NCBI GenBank assembly: GCA_949358305.1 | Contig: OX442323.1 | Location: forward strand, 6,572,001 to 6,636,000 | Direction: 5' to 3' | Origin: Strigamia acuminata | Lineage: Eukaryota > Arthropoda > Chilopoda > Geophilomorpha > Linotaeniidae | Length of the DNA stretch: 64,000 bases | Part shown: one piece after another, positions 1-11,341 of the stretch | How positions within the stretch are numbered: the first letter of the stretch is position 1 | Layout of the letters: each line of letters starts with the position of its first letter | Position numbers and translations under genes: made by a program | Notes under the pieces: model-generated | The model's input: the letters and a program-made list of their open reading frames with translations, nothing else | Databases searched by the model: none | What the model was told of the DNA's origin: nothing

Positions 1-58
1 TGTGACGCTTCCGGTAACTCGGTGACCCCCGAAGTCTGATCATCATCGTCATCGTCAT
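1..58 (-). CDS. Possible exon fragment at the left edge (acidic stretch)
   Basis: On the minus strand an AT-rich, pyrimidine-biased stretch ends in an AG acceptor at about 59-61. It is followed by GAC/GAT codons that give a run of aspartates and then an open reading frame that leaves the window. The family is not recognisable from 19 codons. A plus-strand reading ending in TGA at about 37-39 is also possible. Low confidence. Confidence 0.25.
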   Translation of the reverse strand, partial: MTMTMMIRLRGSPSYRKRH

Positions 59-253
59 CTGAATATTTAAAAAATTTAATAAATAAATAAATTTAAAAAA
101 TTACGTCATTCCACAATTAAACGAGATTAAAAAGCGGTTGCCATGACAACCTCAATTGCACTGCACAGCAGAAAAATTTCAAAAAAATTCAAATTTCAAA
201 TTTTCAAATAAATTAAATAAATCATACGTGACAAAAGTGTTCCATCACCTGAA

Positions 254-592
254 ATGGTCGCGACCGGAGCCCTCATGTCACCCACCGATCACCGAACGCA
301 AATAATTAAAAAGCAAACAACACAAACATCACTTTTTCAACCCTTGCGGAAAAAACGCATCGTGCCACTAGTGGGCGCCACCGCATCCAATGTCAGCCGA
401 TTATCATCATTAAGACGATCGATACGGACGAAACGGACAAATTTCAACCAAATCAAGGCTAAACAGGGCGTATCCTCGAGTGACGCAGTTGCAAACAACG
501 AGCGAGACGAATTTGTCGTTCCAGCGCACGAAAAAAGTGCGAAAAATGTGAAAAACCTCGACAAAACGTCACAAATTTTCACAGATAAATAA
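254..592 (+). CDS. Unrecognised 112-aa open reading frame
   Basis: This single ATG-to-stop frame encodes a basic, Lys/Arg/Thr-rich 112-residue product. There is no signal peptide, membrane segment or recognised domain. It could be a small gene, a first exon or chance. The antisense frame is also partly open, which weakens the coding case. I do not recognise it. Confidence 0.2.
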   Translation: MVATGALMSPTDHRTQIIKKQTTQTSLFQPLRKKRIVPLVGATASNVSRLSSLRRSIRTKRTNFNQIKAKQGVSSSDAVANNERDEFVVPAHEKSAKNVKNLDKTSQIFTDK

Positions 593-3202
593 ATCGTGCT
601 ACTTGATTCGGTTCAAGAGTCGCTGCTAACGAGAAAGAGCGTGAGATGGCAGACGAACTCGAATGAAATGCCTCATTTTATTCGTTACCCCTCGACTAAA
701 ACGTCACGGTTGCCCCTCGCAACCAACAGAGGGGGAGGAAGACACGATTACGTCAATGCCAAACAACCGTTTTTTGATTTTTGGCACATTTAATTGCACG
801 AAACGACAAGAATTTGTACAAAAAATAACAAAAAACCAAATCATTTCTCACAAATAAACAATTTCTACTGCTTTTTTTTCTACCTAGCACTACACTAACC
901 ATCGTTTTTGACCGGATAATCGTAAACATCCACATTCATGATCGAGATGCGAAAATAAACGAAGCATATGCAATTGGGTAGTCATAAAACATGGTCGGAT
1001 TTGATTTTCTAAAAATCCGTTATGTTATCGACTCGGACGTAGCGCACGACGCGCATGGCACGATGCAGTTACATCCGGGGACCGAACCCCAACCGGTTGC
1101 GCCTGAATTAATAAAACACTAACAAAATTAACATAAAAAAAACAAATTTAAACCCGAAAATAAATTAAATTAGAATTAGAAAATCCCCGGCCTTTCGATC
1201 CCGGGTTTTATCAAACCCTAACCCTGACCTAAACATGGGAGTCGGACAAGCGCGAGTGGAACGGTCAAATGAAGGCGATTATCTCTAAAAGTCGATCGTA
1301 AACACAACAAAAAACCAAAACAAAGCGCACTTACTCTTTTTAGATAGAGTTTGGTCGGGATGAACCCTAACCTTGGGCATGGCGAACACACCTTCTTTAC
1401 TCAGTAACATTAGCACAACGTTATCTCGAGACAAATATCTTTGTTGTGACAGTTTGGTTAGAAAAAACGATTTTATACTAGTAAATAACCATGGAAACGC
1501 GATAACACACAGTACGCGGACGATTTAGACGTTATTTACATCTTAAATTATTAATTTTGTTAATTCTTTTCCGTTTATTTACGTCGGCATACCAGATAAA
1601 CGCGAATAAAACACACTTTCGCTTGATAAACTCGTGGTCTTGGATGACGATGGAAGCGAACCGAAACGTCGCCTCATCCACCGAATTTACGAGCAAATGG
1701 CGACTTTTCACGTCCAGAAAAATTAAAAAAAAAAAAATTGATGTTTATATTAATGGCTTAAAAAATTAAGAAAATCGCGCACTCGAGTGATGGATTTTTA
1801 AATTAATTTTTCGTGACATTTCTTACCCTTGGCCGAGGAAACGGCATTTATTTGCCCAGTGTCCATGGCTGCAACACGGCCGGAACAGCAGCGCTAAAAT
1901 GCACTTTGCAATGCCCGAATGACAAAATAAAATGTCGTGCCATTCACAGACGAGTGGCATTTAAAAAGCATCAGTGCTACTTGATATTTAATGATTTTTT
2001 TTTTTTTTTATTATATATTTTTATTACTCGTTTTTTTACGATTTCTGGCGCCAGATATCACTAATTTCGACTCGCAGTCTCAACAATTACAGTGATTTAT
2101 CAAACACATGAAAACAATTCATGGAAAAGTGCCAAGAGGGGCGTTGACCCTCTTTTGGGAAACAAGATCACAACTTTTCACTCGATTTTCGATGGAATTT
2201 CGTGAAAAAAAAATTTTAAAATTTTAAAATTTTAAAAAAAAAACGAATTGTCACCACATCTGTTATGCCAGGTGGGTAATTGGTTTTTAATTATTTTTTC
2301 CGTGTATTTTGCATATTTTTTAAATAAAATATTTAAAATATATATATTTTTGGATATTTCTTTCTGGTTTTAAAGCGATTTGAGGGATTTTATCGATTCG
2401 AAAACATGTTTATTTAGAGTGATTATTTTTTCAAAGGAGGTTAATGGGTTTTTGGATGTTGAATCGATACAGTGTGGTTGTTTCGGCATTGTTTTTGCGT
2501 GTAGGTCGCGGTTTGGGTGTTATTTTTGGATTTGCGAGTGATTTGTTCGTCGTACTAGTGACACATATTGGGGCGGTCATGTCGGTGTCGTTATGCAGCG
2601 AGTCTGTGGGGGATTAATGAAAAATGTTAAATTAAAAGTATTTTTACCTTCGAGTCTTTCCATATCCGAATAGGTGCGTCTAATCACCATGGTTGACTAG
2701 TTTGCGCTCAAAAATTGTAGAAACTACATTGAAACTGACGAATTGGGCTTCTTTTTTTACTTAATCGCCGACACTGGCCGTACATCCAAATGGCGGATCG
2801 TTTCGGAATTAAAACTAGAGGTTGCATGGTGCCCGATGGTGTCGCAGCCGTTTGACAACCGTTTAACAATTGGGTATCGTGCGGGCGCTAGTTCAATAGG
2901 AAATGTTTTTGTGTGATTTTTTTAAAATTGTAAATAGTAAAATTGTACATTGTAAAATTGTACATTATAAAATTGCGTCATGGACAGCCTAGATATTTCT
3001 CTCATGGTCGTCCAAGATTTTTTTAACAAAAACAAAGAAAAAATTCAAGTTTTCTTGTACAGAATGGCGAAAAAATAGATGAAAATGTGTTTTGAGTATA
3101 CAACGCATGCGCCTACTTAACTTCCGGTTGCTCCTACACGCGGGCCGAGCGATAAGTTTCAATGCACTGACATTAGATTGTACAAATATAATTTTAAAAA
3201 CG
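593..3202. other. AT-rich intergenic stretch upstream of EXOSC9
   Basis: No exon chain, tRNA or TE ORF could be supported here. Short ORFs at 1557-1769 and 1813-2064 have no family features. A small A/T tandem (AAATTTT units) lies at about 2210-2235. The last few hundred bases should hold the EXOSC9 promoter, but no specific element was identified. Confidence 0.5.
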
Positions 3203-4895
3203 ATGAGTACCGCAAAAAAGGTTTTACTAACAAATTCGGAACGTGCTTTCGTCCTGGAAGCGACTTGCAAACGAAAGGTATAAAAAACATCTCTTTATTT
3301 AATCACAATTTTAAAAACATAATAAATTTTTTAATTTAGAGAGTTGATGGAAGAAATATAAACGACTACAGACACACCGAGATCATTTTTGGCGCTGACA
3401 GAGGATGGTGTCAAGTCCACCTTGGAAAAACAATGTAAAAAACAACAACAAAAACAACACGACAAAAGAATAAAACAAACTTACTGTATTTACAGCGTTA
3501 CTGCGCATGTGTGTGCAGAAATCACAGCACCAAAACCAGCACGACCAGTCGAAGGTCTTTTCTACCTAAATCTCGATCTTTCGCCAATGGCAGCTCCAAA
3601 TTTCGAATCCGGAAGGTAAAAACATTGAATAATGATGTTAATAACACTATAAAAAAATATTCTCACCAGGTTATCGTTTTACGGCGTCGAATTAAACCGG
3701 CTTTTGGAGAAATGTCTACAAGATTCGCGTTGTTTGGATCTGGAGTCGCTTTGCATCGTAGCGGGCGAAAAAGTAAGAAAAAAAATTAAAAACTGACAAA
3801 TTTACGACTCTAAATTTATAAATTTGTTAATTTCAGGTGTGGTGTGTGCGAGTCGAAGTGCGGGTGCTCAACCACGACGGAAGTATAATAGATTGTGCGA
3901 GCATAGCGGCCATAACTGCATTATCTCACTTTAAAAGACCCGACGTGACAGTGACGGCCGAAGGAATCGTCGAGGTACGAAGAAAATTGAATCTAAAACA
4001 TAAACAGAACCGTTTCATTAGACTTTCTAAACATCAGGTTTATAAGTTTAAAACACTCGAATTTGTTTAATTCCAGCATCCAATCGACGAGAAGGAGCCG
4101 GTTCCGTTGGGGATTTACCACATGCCGCTTTGTACGACCTTAGCTTTCTTCTCGGAGGGGTACGACTAAAAACTATTGGCATTTTTTTGTGATTTTTAGT
4201 TACAATTTATTGATTTCTTTCAGCGACCACATATTGGTCGACCCTAGCGAACTAGAGGAACAAGTGATGGAAGCGAAAATGGTCGTGGCTATGAATGCGC
4301 GGAGAGATTTCTGCACTTTGCAGTTCAATGGGGGGAAGATGTTACTCGTTAAAGACCAAGTGTTCAGGTGTAGAGCGATCGCTTTCAAACGTGTCGCGGA
4401 TTTAACGGCGATGATAAAGAAGGCGCTGAGCGAAGATGCCGAGAAAAGGTTCGGAGGATTCGGTCGAGAAAATGGATTTATTTTTCGTTTTATTTATTGT
4501 TTAGGTTGCGCGGCGAAGCGAAGGGTTTCGGTTATTCGATCGAAACGGATAAATTATTACGGAATAAATTAAATTCGTATAATTCGACTGTTAACGTTGA
4601 TCGAAGCAACGATGTCGAGATGTCCGAGACCGACGAGTTATCGAGCGGCGAAGAAGTGACATCACTAGTAAGAAAAAAAATTAAAAATAAAATTAAAATT
4701 AATAAAAATTCATTCCAGGGACCCGGGACGGTGATAACTCGCATCGACAAATGGGAATTACCCGCACTCCTAGTCGTCAAGCCTAAAAAACAACACCAAA
4801 CTCCAACAAAAACGCCGCCAACCAAGCGGAAAATGGAAAAAATCGACGACAGCAGCGAAGACGAAGTCATGGTCCTCGAACCCAGCGCTATGTGA
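3203..4895 (+). CDS. EXOSC9: Exosome complex component RRP45 (EXOSC9), 392 aa
   Basis: Non-catalytic RNase PH-like subunit of the RNA exosome ring, which threads RNA to the 3'-5' nucleases for nuclear and cytoplasmic RNA processing and decay. Exons: 3203..3277, 3340..3434, 3496..3615, 3670..3772, 3837..3974, 4077..4159, 4224..4448, 4505..4667, 4719..4895; frame is kept throughout. The N-terminus has the family pattern LTNSERAFVLEA, then RVDGR and a conserved DLSPMAAPNFE block (RNase PH fold). The middle has VAGEKVWCVRVEVRVLNHDG and SHFKRPDV. The second domain has LVDPSELEEQVM and MLLVKDQVFRC. The acidic C-tail ends SSEDEVMVLEP, like the vertebrate SUMO-interacting tail. Length is slightly below the human 439 aa. 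Intron 8 (4668-4718, 51 bp) is stopless and in frame, so retention would insert 17 residues. The final exon is duplicated downstream at 6119-6250. Confidence 0.95.
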
Positions 4896-5091
4896 ACTCC
4901 AAAAAGCAAAAAAAAAAAAAAAAATGTAAAAAAGAAAGAATTTATTACATAAATTGAATTACAACCATCAACTTGAGGCTGTTTTATTTTAATCAATCAA
5001 ATCGATCGAAAAGGGGTTCAGTTTAGAAATACAATTGTGTTTAACATCTCAAAGTAATAAAATAATTTTTCCGTTTTATTTTTTAACTTAA

Positions 5092-6086
5092 TTAACACTC
5101 AACTTCCTCGCCCTCTTCGGCCTCTTCGGACTCGTCTTCGTCGTCGAACTCAGCTTTCTTTTTGGCCTCGATTTCCTGCAATTTCGTTAAAAATTAATTT
5201 TTTTTTAATTTTTTCAATTTAATTTCTCGCCTTGTCGTAACGAGCTTTATCCGTGTCGTAATGAGCTTTATCCTTGTCGTAACTAGCTTTATCCTTGTCG
5301 TAACTAGCTTTATCCTTGTCGTAACGAGCTTTATCCTTGCCGTAACAAGCTTTATCTTTGTAACGAGCTTTATCCTTGTCGTAACGAGCTTTATTCTTGT
5401 CGTAACGAGCTTTATCCTTGTCGTAACGAGCTTTATTCTTGTCGTAACGAGCTTTATCCTTGTCGTAACGAGCTTTATCGTCGGCTGACATTTTCTTGTA
5501 TTTGCTCTGCAGTTCCTCTCCTCCTTCGTTCCATCGTTTGCACACCTCTTTGGCGATCTCTCCAACGGTCAGATCGGTGTTTGTTTCCTTCACTTTCGGC
5601 CGTTCCTCTTGACAGAACCAGAAAAATGCACACCTGCAATGTTATTCGTGAATTTAATCCGTGAAATAAAAAATTTTAAATTTAAAAAATTTTAATTTTT
5701 TTTTTAAATAATCGCATTTGGTGCACTTTACAATGACCTTCTGGGTGTGATGGGATCCATGCTGCGTTTACGCTTCTTGCCTTTCCCCTTTTCATCCTTT
5801 CGTGGTTCGTAGTTGGCCATTTCTTGTTCGTGTCGCTTTTTGTCGTCCTCGGCCATGTCATGAAACGTTTCTTCTCTTTGTCGCTCATCGTCTTCAAAAA
5901 TAAATTAATTAATTTAAATAAAAATTCATTTTATTTAATTTAATTATTTCATTACCTTCCATCTTTCAGCACATTCCTTTGAAAACTCGGAAAACACAAC
6001 GGGTGTTTCTTTTTGTATTCTTCTCTGCAAGTCTGCACAAAAAATGCAAACATCCGACCGCGTAAATTTGAATCTTTCTTGCCCAT
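5092..6086 (-). pseudogene. Decayed HMGB duplicate with expanded 21-bp repeats
   Basis: Second copy of the HMGB gene at 7304-8191, with the same four-exon layout and the same ATG context (ATG at 6084-6086). Exon 1 lacks about 10 bases present in the intact copy (after the KKKHP codons, near 6005), which shifts the frame. Exon 2 lacks one base near 5860. Exon 3 carries a tandem expansion of the KDKARYD-encoding unit. The acidic tail in exon 4 is truncated: a deletion joins it to downstream flank, giving a new stop at 5092-5094. The GC-type donor of the last intron (near 5229-5230) is retained. Two frameshifts in otherwise well-conserved boxes argue for a pseudogene. Expression as a truncated protein cannot be excluded. 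Confidence 0.85.
5229..5484 (-). repeat. 21-bp tandem repeat inside the HMGB pseudogene
   Basis: About twelve near-identical 21-bp units (core GTAACGAGCTTTATCCTTGTC on the plus strand) encode repeats of KDKARYD. The intact paralogue has only a single unit at the end of HMG box B, so the expansion followed the duplication. Confidence 0.9.
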
Positions 6087-6118
6087 CTCAGGTAAAATTT
6101 AATCTAAAAAAATCACAC

Positions 6119-6250
6119 GGTGATAACTCGCAACGAAAAATGGGAATTCCCCGCACTCCTAGTCATTAAGCCTAAAAACCAACACCAAACTCCGACAAAA
6201 ACGAACCGAAAAATGTAAAAAATCCACGACAGCAGCGACGACGAATCCTC
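6119..6250 (+). pseudogene. Duplicated, broken EXOSC9 last exon
   Basis: This aligns base for base with EXOSC9 exon 9 (about 4731-4895), including the ITRIDKWELPALLV region and the SSEDE tail. It carries substitutions, small deletions and early stops, and has no upstream EXOSC9 exons. The copied EXOSC9 3' flank continues to about 6470. It marks the second unit of a tandem duplication that also copied HMGB. Confidence 0.88.
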
Positions 6251-6470
6251 AAACCCAAAATGCAAACCCCAAAAAGCAAAAAAAAAAATGTAAAAAAGAA
6301 AGAATTTATTACATAAATTGAATTACAACCATCAACTAGAGGCTGTTGTATTTTAATCAATCAAATCGATCGAAAAGGGGTTCAGTTTACAAATACAATT
6401 GTGTTTTAACATCTCAAAGTGATAAAATAATTTTTTTTCCATTTTATTTTATGTTTTTAAATTTAATTAA

Positions 6471-7303
6471 CACTGAAAATTGGTCTGAAAAATGTATTTT
6501 TTTTATTTCAAAAATGACAATCCAGCCACGAATATAAAATCTGCCACCAAATCGTCCGAAGGTGTCTGCAAACTAAACTGACTCGACACATATTTGGAAC
6601 TTGAGAAAAATCTAAATAAATCCCATCCGAATAAATTCAGCAGGAATGTACACCATTTAGACAAAGAACACGAGGTTTATTCATAAGCTAAGGGCAAGTT
6701 TCCAACCAATTTATTCAACACTAAATCAAATCCTATGTGCCAAATACAATTAACTGTCAAAATGCTTGTTGCGTACAGGGGTGTGTGAGTGAGTCTTATC
6801 GACACAAATCGCCAAAAACTACCAACAAAAATTCACTTTTCCTTAAAAAAAAAAAAAAAAAATTTTCTTTTATCTTTTTAAAAAATAAAAAATGGAATTT
6901 TTCAATTTGCAAATTACATAAAACATAAAAATCGCGAGAAATAATTTTTTCCCCCTAAAAAAATCTCATTTTTTCACAAAAAACTATTTCAATCATAAAC
7001 AAATGGATAAACATCATCCACGTGCCCCACAAGTGCATCGAAAATTAAACAAAAAAAACCAATTACCTTTTTATATTTACATTTTCGGCAGTCTAGTTTG
7101 GCCGGGTTTCTAATGCGGCGAGTTATTATTTCTTTTTGTAATTACAAAATACAAATATGGTAGATTATAATCGCTTGTAGGCCCCTCTACCTTTAGAATT
7201 ATTATTATTATCCTCTCTTTTTTTGTGTTTTCTTTTTTTTCATTCTTTTTTTTAAATTCTTCTAAGTACAAAAAAAATCGTCGCCGAATTTTCATCCCGA
7301 ACT
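6471..7303. other. Intergenic stretch, probable HMGB 3' untranslated region
   Basis: No coding features. It lies immediately downstream of the HMGB stop on the minus strand and is absent from the first duplicate, where a deletion joins the EXOSC9 flank directly to the acidic-tail codons. Confidence 0.5.
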
Positions 7304-8191
7304 TCACTCGTCGTCGTCGTCCTCCTCCTCGGCAGACTCTTCGGCCTCCTCGTTCTCCTCAACTTCCTCGGCCTCTTCGGACTCGTCTTCGTCGTCGGAC
7401 TCACCTTTCTTTTTGGCCGCGGCTTTTTCTTTCGTCGGTGAAGGCGAAGCTTTGGCTTTTTTACCTTTGTACGCCTCGATTTCCTACAAAATCATTAAAA
7501 ATTAATTTTTTTTATTAAATTAAATTAAATTTCTCGCCTTGTCGTAACGAGCTTTATCCTTGGCTGCCATTTTCTCGTATTTGCTCTTCAGTTCCTCTCC
7601 GACTTCGTTCCATCGTTTGCCCAACTCTTTAGCGATCTCTCCAACGGTCAGATCGGTGTTTGTTTCCTTCACTTTCGGCCGTTCCTCTTGACAGAACCAG
7701 AAAAATGCCGACCTGCAATTTATTCATGAATTTAATCCGTGAAATAAAAATTTTTAAATTTTAAAAATTTTAATTTTTTTTTTTAAATTTAAATTAATCG
7801 GATTTGGTGCACTTACAATGATCTTTTGGGGGCGTTGGGATCCTTGCTGCGTTTACGCTTCTTGCCTTTCCCCTTTTCACCCTTTGGTGGTTTGTAGTTG
7901 GCCATTTCTTGTTCGTATCGCTTTTTGTCTTTCTCGGCCATATCATGAAAACGTTTCTTCTCTTTGTCGCTCATGGTCTTTTAAAAAAAAAAATTAATTA
8001 ATTTAAATAAAAATTTATTTAATTTAATTTAATTATTTAATTACCTTCCATCTTTCAGCACATTTCTTGGAAAACTCGGAAAATACAACGGTTTCGCTCG
8101 GGTGTTTCTTTTTGTGTTCTTCTCTGCAAGTCTGCACAAAAAATGCATATGCAGACATCCGACCGCGTGGCTTTGAATCTTTCTTGCCCAT
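7304..8191 (-). CDS. HMGB-type protein with two HMG boxes and acidic tail, 220 aa
   Basis: Non-histone chromatin protein that binds and bends DNA without strong sequence preference. Exons (minus): 8045..8191, 7817..7977, 7538..7712, 7304..7483. Box A starts [20 protein letters not shown] and includes [12 protein letters not shown] and [21 protein letters not shown] basic linker ([19 protein letters not shown]) leads into box B ([16 protein letters not shown], then [12 protein letters not shown]). The tail is a long Glu/Asp run. The length matches animal HMGB1/2 and insect Dsp1-type HMG proteins (about 200-215 aa). The last intron (7484-7537) has a GC donor (AAG|GCGAGA). It faces EXOSC9 tail to tail, and the pair was tandemly duplicated. 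Confidence 0.95.
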
Positions 8192-10022
8192 CTCTGGAAT
8201 AAACTCGTCAGATGATAAAAATTAATCTAAAAAAAAAATTTAAAAAAAAAAAAATGAAATAATTTACCCCAAACAAAAACAAAAAACTAAAAAAAAAAAA
8301 AAAAAATCAAAATCAAAATATAATTAAAAAACAAATCAAAACATTTGATATGGGCAAATATAATGGCAGCTAAAAATTAATCTGAAAGCTAAGTCCATTG
8401 GCTTCCATTTACAAAAATCCTTGGTTTGACCTCTATCCAAACCGCCATACTGAATAAGAAAATCGAGAAATTTATTTCAGCCATTTGTAAAATAAAAGCG
8501 AGCGAAATCGAGCCGAATTAGCCGAATCCGCAGCACATCCAAGTCGGCAAAGAGCGGCTCCCAGCACTGCGTACGAGTTCGTATCTACGGCCATTACAGT
8601 CGCCAGCGCCTACTCAGACGTGCATTATCAATCCGAAAAACAACATCGTCAGAAATTTCTCAACGACGCCAATTTCCCGTCTGATGAATGAAACTCCCTC
8701 TTAAACACCCGAACCAAACTCATTTTTGTGCCGCACTCGAGTATCATGCGTACAATCGCGAGATCCAAGTTATTCCATGCCCAGTGCCGCTTTGTATGGC
8801 TAGAAAGGCCTATACGTTAGAATGCAATGGCAAATCTCAATAGCCACAGCCATAGCTGACGCCATAGGCTTTCAATGCAACAAAGGAGACCCATTTTCAA
8901 AGCCGCTTAACTAGTCGATACAAAGAGCGAAAAATGCCGTTCTTGTTCGGAAAAAATTCGTTTCGGCCTAGAGTATTTTTGCGCGACGGTTTCAAGTGAA
9001 ATCAGTGGTCGGTTTGGCCGCCACGAGTAAAAATCACGAAGACGGAACGGCTCCCATTTGAAATCCATGGCTGCCATTTCTTTGTAACGGCCTATACGGC
9101 GAGGCCACCAGTCACACAACATACGCTCTAACTATTTTGACACAAAAGCAACTAATTTTCGAAGATAGACAAAGTCTTTTTTAGAGTGTGTTCTGCGATG
9201 GAAAATATTATTTTCGAAATCGGTATCGCGGTATGGGAGAAATTCAAAATTTAACTTACCTATCTACTGCGTGTTGAAGATAGAAGAACGAAGGATAGGG
9301 ATTCACAGCTTAATACAAGCAGGGACGTGCGGGGCAACGGGGAAAAGCAAGCGGCAATGTTCGATGCCACATAAGGAATTCCGCGATCCCATTGGCCCAT
9401 TTCAGATTGAGCGCAAAAACTAACCAATACAAATTGGCGTAATGTGCAATAGGTATGAGTAACACGAAACAGAACAGCCAATCTGGAGGCGCCCTCCTAA
9501 TCACATGGCCGTAGCGCGGGAAAGTATGGCGGGTGTAATGTTCGCTTTTTCGCAAAATAATTCACGTTTCCTTTCCAGTCGCGAGCGCGCTGTCGATACC
9601 CAAAGTGAGAAACCGGAAAATCGCAAACACTTTGAGCGAAATCAACGCGAATTTTAAATTATTTAAACTTTTAAAGGGATCGTGCATCGACGACCACCAA
9701 TTCGACCAATCACAGCCGCCCGACCTCTGACATGAGACACTCTCATCTGACAGGCGGCCATTCCGCGATGCGAGTCTGAGTCTCGCGCTAGTAAACTATG
9801 GTCAGCGGTGTACATATTCGGCGATATTGTCCGTGATCTTCATCCAACTAGAAAACCCCACAATCAACCGCAGGTAAACCCGTCCGGGCATCGTTTAATC
9901 AATTAATCCCACGAAAAACGCATCGAACCGCCGCTTGTTTACCTTTCAACGGCTTATTTATCCTATTTTGACTCTTTTTTCCTGCATAATTGAAGCAAAA
10001 GTTGCGTTTGTATGTAGGTAAC
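8192..10022. other. Intergenic region between divergent HMGB and SAP30L
   Basis: Divergent promoter region of about 1.8 kb. A plausible SAP30L 5' untranslated exon lies around 9810-9872, ending in a CAG|GTAAAC donor, with an acceptor (GTATGTAG) just before the SAP30L ATG. ORFs at 8907-9122 and 9260-9555 show no family features. Otherwise nothing recognised. Confidence 0.45.
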
Positions 10023-10707
10023 ATGAGCGTGAACGGTTTCACGACCGAGGACGACAGCCGGGGCAGCCACGATCAAATCTGCTGCTTGGTGGAAGAGCGA
10101 GAACGATGCTCGCGACTCGCTGGCAATGCCAGCTACAGCAAACGAATACAGAAAACAGTTGCGCAGAGGAAACTCAAGTTGAATATCGATCAAAATGTAC
10201 GTCGCAAACGTTTCGTTTCCACTTTACTTAATTAATTATGTGTTTAGGCCCGACATATTTATATTTGCGACTATCACAAAAGCGTCATTCAAAGCGTGCG
10301 GGCGAAACGTAAACGAAAAGATAGCGACGACGACACGGGATCCAACGATCAAGATGTGGACATGCCCGAAGTAATTTAATTAATTTATTACGAAATTTTC
10401 ATTTATTTTTTTTTTCTTTTGAAGGTCGATTTGTTTCAACTGCAGGTGAATACGCTGAGACGTTACAAACGACATTACAAAGTGCAAACAAGACCCGGTC
10501 TCAACAAAGCGCAACTTGCTGATGTAATTTGCATTTTTTTGTTGTTGTTGTTTTTCTTAATTAATTGAATTAATTAAATTTCAGACGTTAATGCGGCATT
10601 TTAAATCCCTTCCGGTTGAAGAGAATAAAGCTCTTTCTTATTTTATTTACATGGTCAAAAACAACACGAGCAAATTTGATCAGAAAAACGACTTTCCAGC
10701 TAGTTAA
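10023..10707 (+). CDS. SAP30L: SAP30/SAP30L, Sin3-HDAC complex subunit, 172 aa
   Basis: Component of the Sin3 histone deacetylase co-repressor complex, bridging Sin3 and DNA or nucleosomes in the nucleus. Exons: 10023..10196, 10248..10370, 10425..10523, 10585..10707. It starts [14 protein letters not shown], close to SAP30L. The N-terminal zinc-binding module spans [10 protein letters not shown] (residues 20-29) to YICDYH. Two basic runs (AQRKLKL and RAKRKRK) are the DNA/phosphoinositide-binding and nuclear localisation segments. The Sin3-binding half contains [32 protein letters not shown] and [10 protein letters not shown]. Length matches the family (about 183 aa). Vertebrates have two paralogues; this one resembles SAP30L slightly more. 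Confidence 0.95.
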
Positions 10708-11341
10708 AAACAAGAAAAGTCCGTGTAAAAACAATCGAGGATAAAAATGGAATTTAAACCGCTGAATTGAATGTTGATCTCCATGTACATTTTAATGCAA
10801 AGAATTTTTATTAAAATCATGACAAAATTAACTTAAAAATACTGTACTTACCAAGTAAATGCCTTGCTAACAATTAATCATGCGCATAATCAAAGCTGCT
10901 TAGTTTTGCAAGCCAGAAAAACTAACAAATGGCGATAAAATAAAAATATTTTGTGTTTTAATCATTTATTTTATTTGATTTTCCTCAATTCTCTCTGTCT
11001 CTGATACATCAATCACCCTCAACCTCCATTCTTTGACAATAAAGAATGAAAATGCTATAATAACACACATTATTGCTGAAAACTATCAACGAATTATTGT
11101 AAAGTCAAAGGAATTCCAACTACATTATCGTATACACGAGGGTTTCTAGAAATTCGAACCGATTTATTTAAACGAGCGAAAATCTAACGGAAAAAACGTT
11201 ATAATTAGAAAATATCTCTGCATTTATACAACATTCTGATATTTATTAGTTAATTATATGCGCATATATTATGTCGATGCAATGTAAGGCCGTGAGGATG
11301 TTTTTTTTCTTAACAAACAGCAAATATTTCGACTAAATTAC
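10708..11341. other. Tail-to-tail intergenic region SAP30L / PDE2A
   Basis: AT-rich, noncoding; probably the two 3' untranslated regions. No repeats or genes seen. Confidence 0.5.

Noticed and set aside
1060-1115. tRNA-like T-arm (GGGG...CCCC around TTCGGT)
   Set aside because: Stem of four and loop of six do not fit, and no acceptor, D or anticodon arms could be built.
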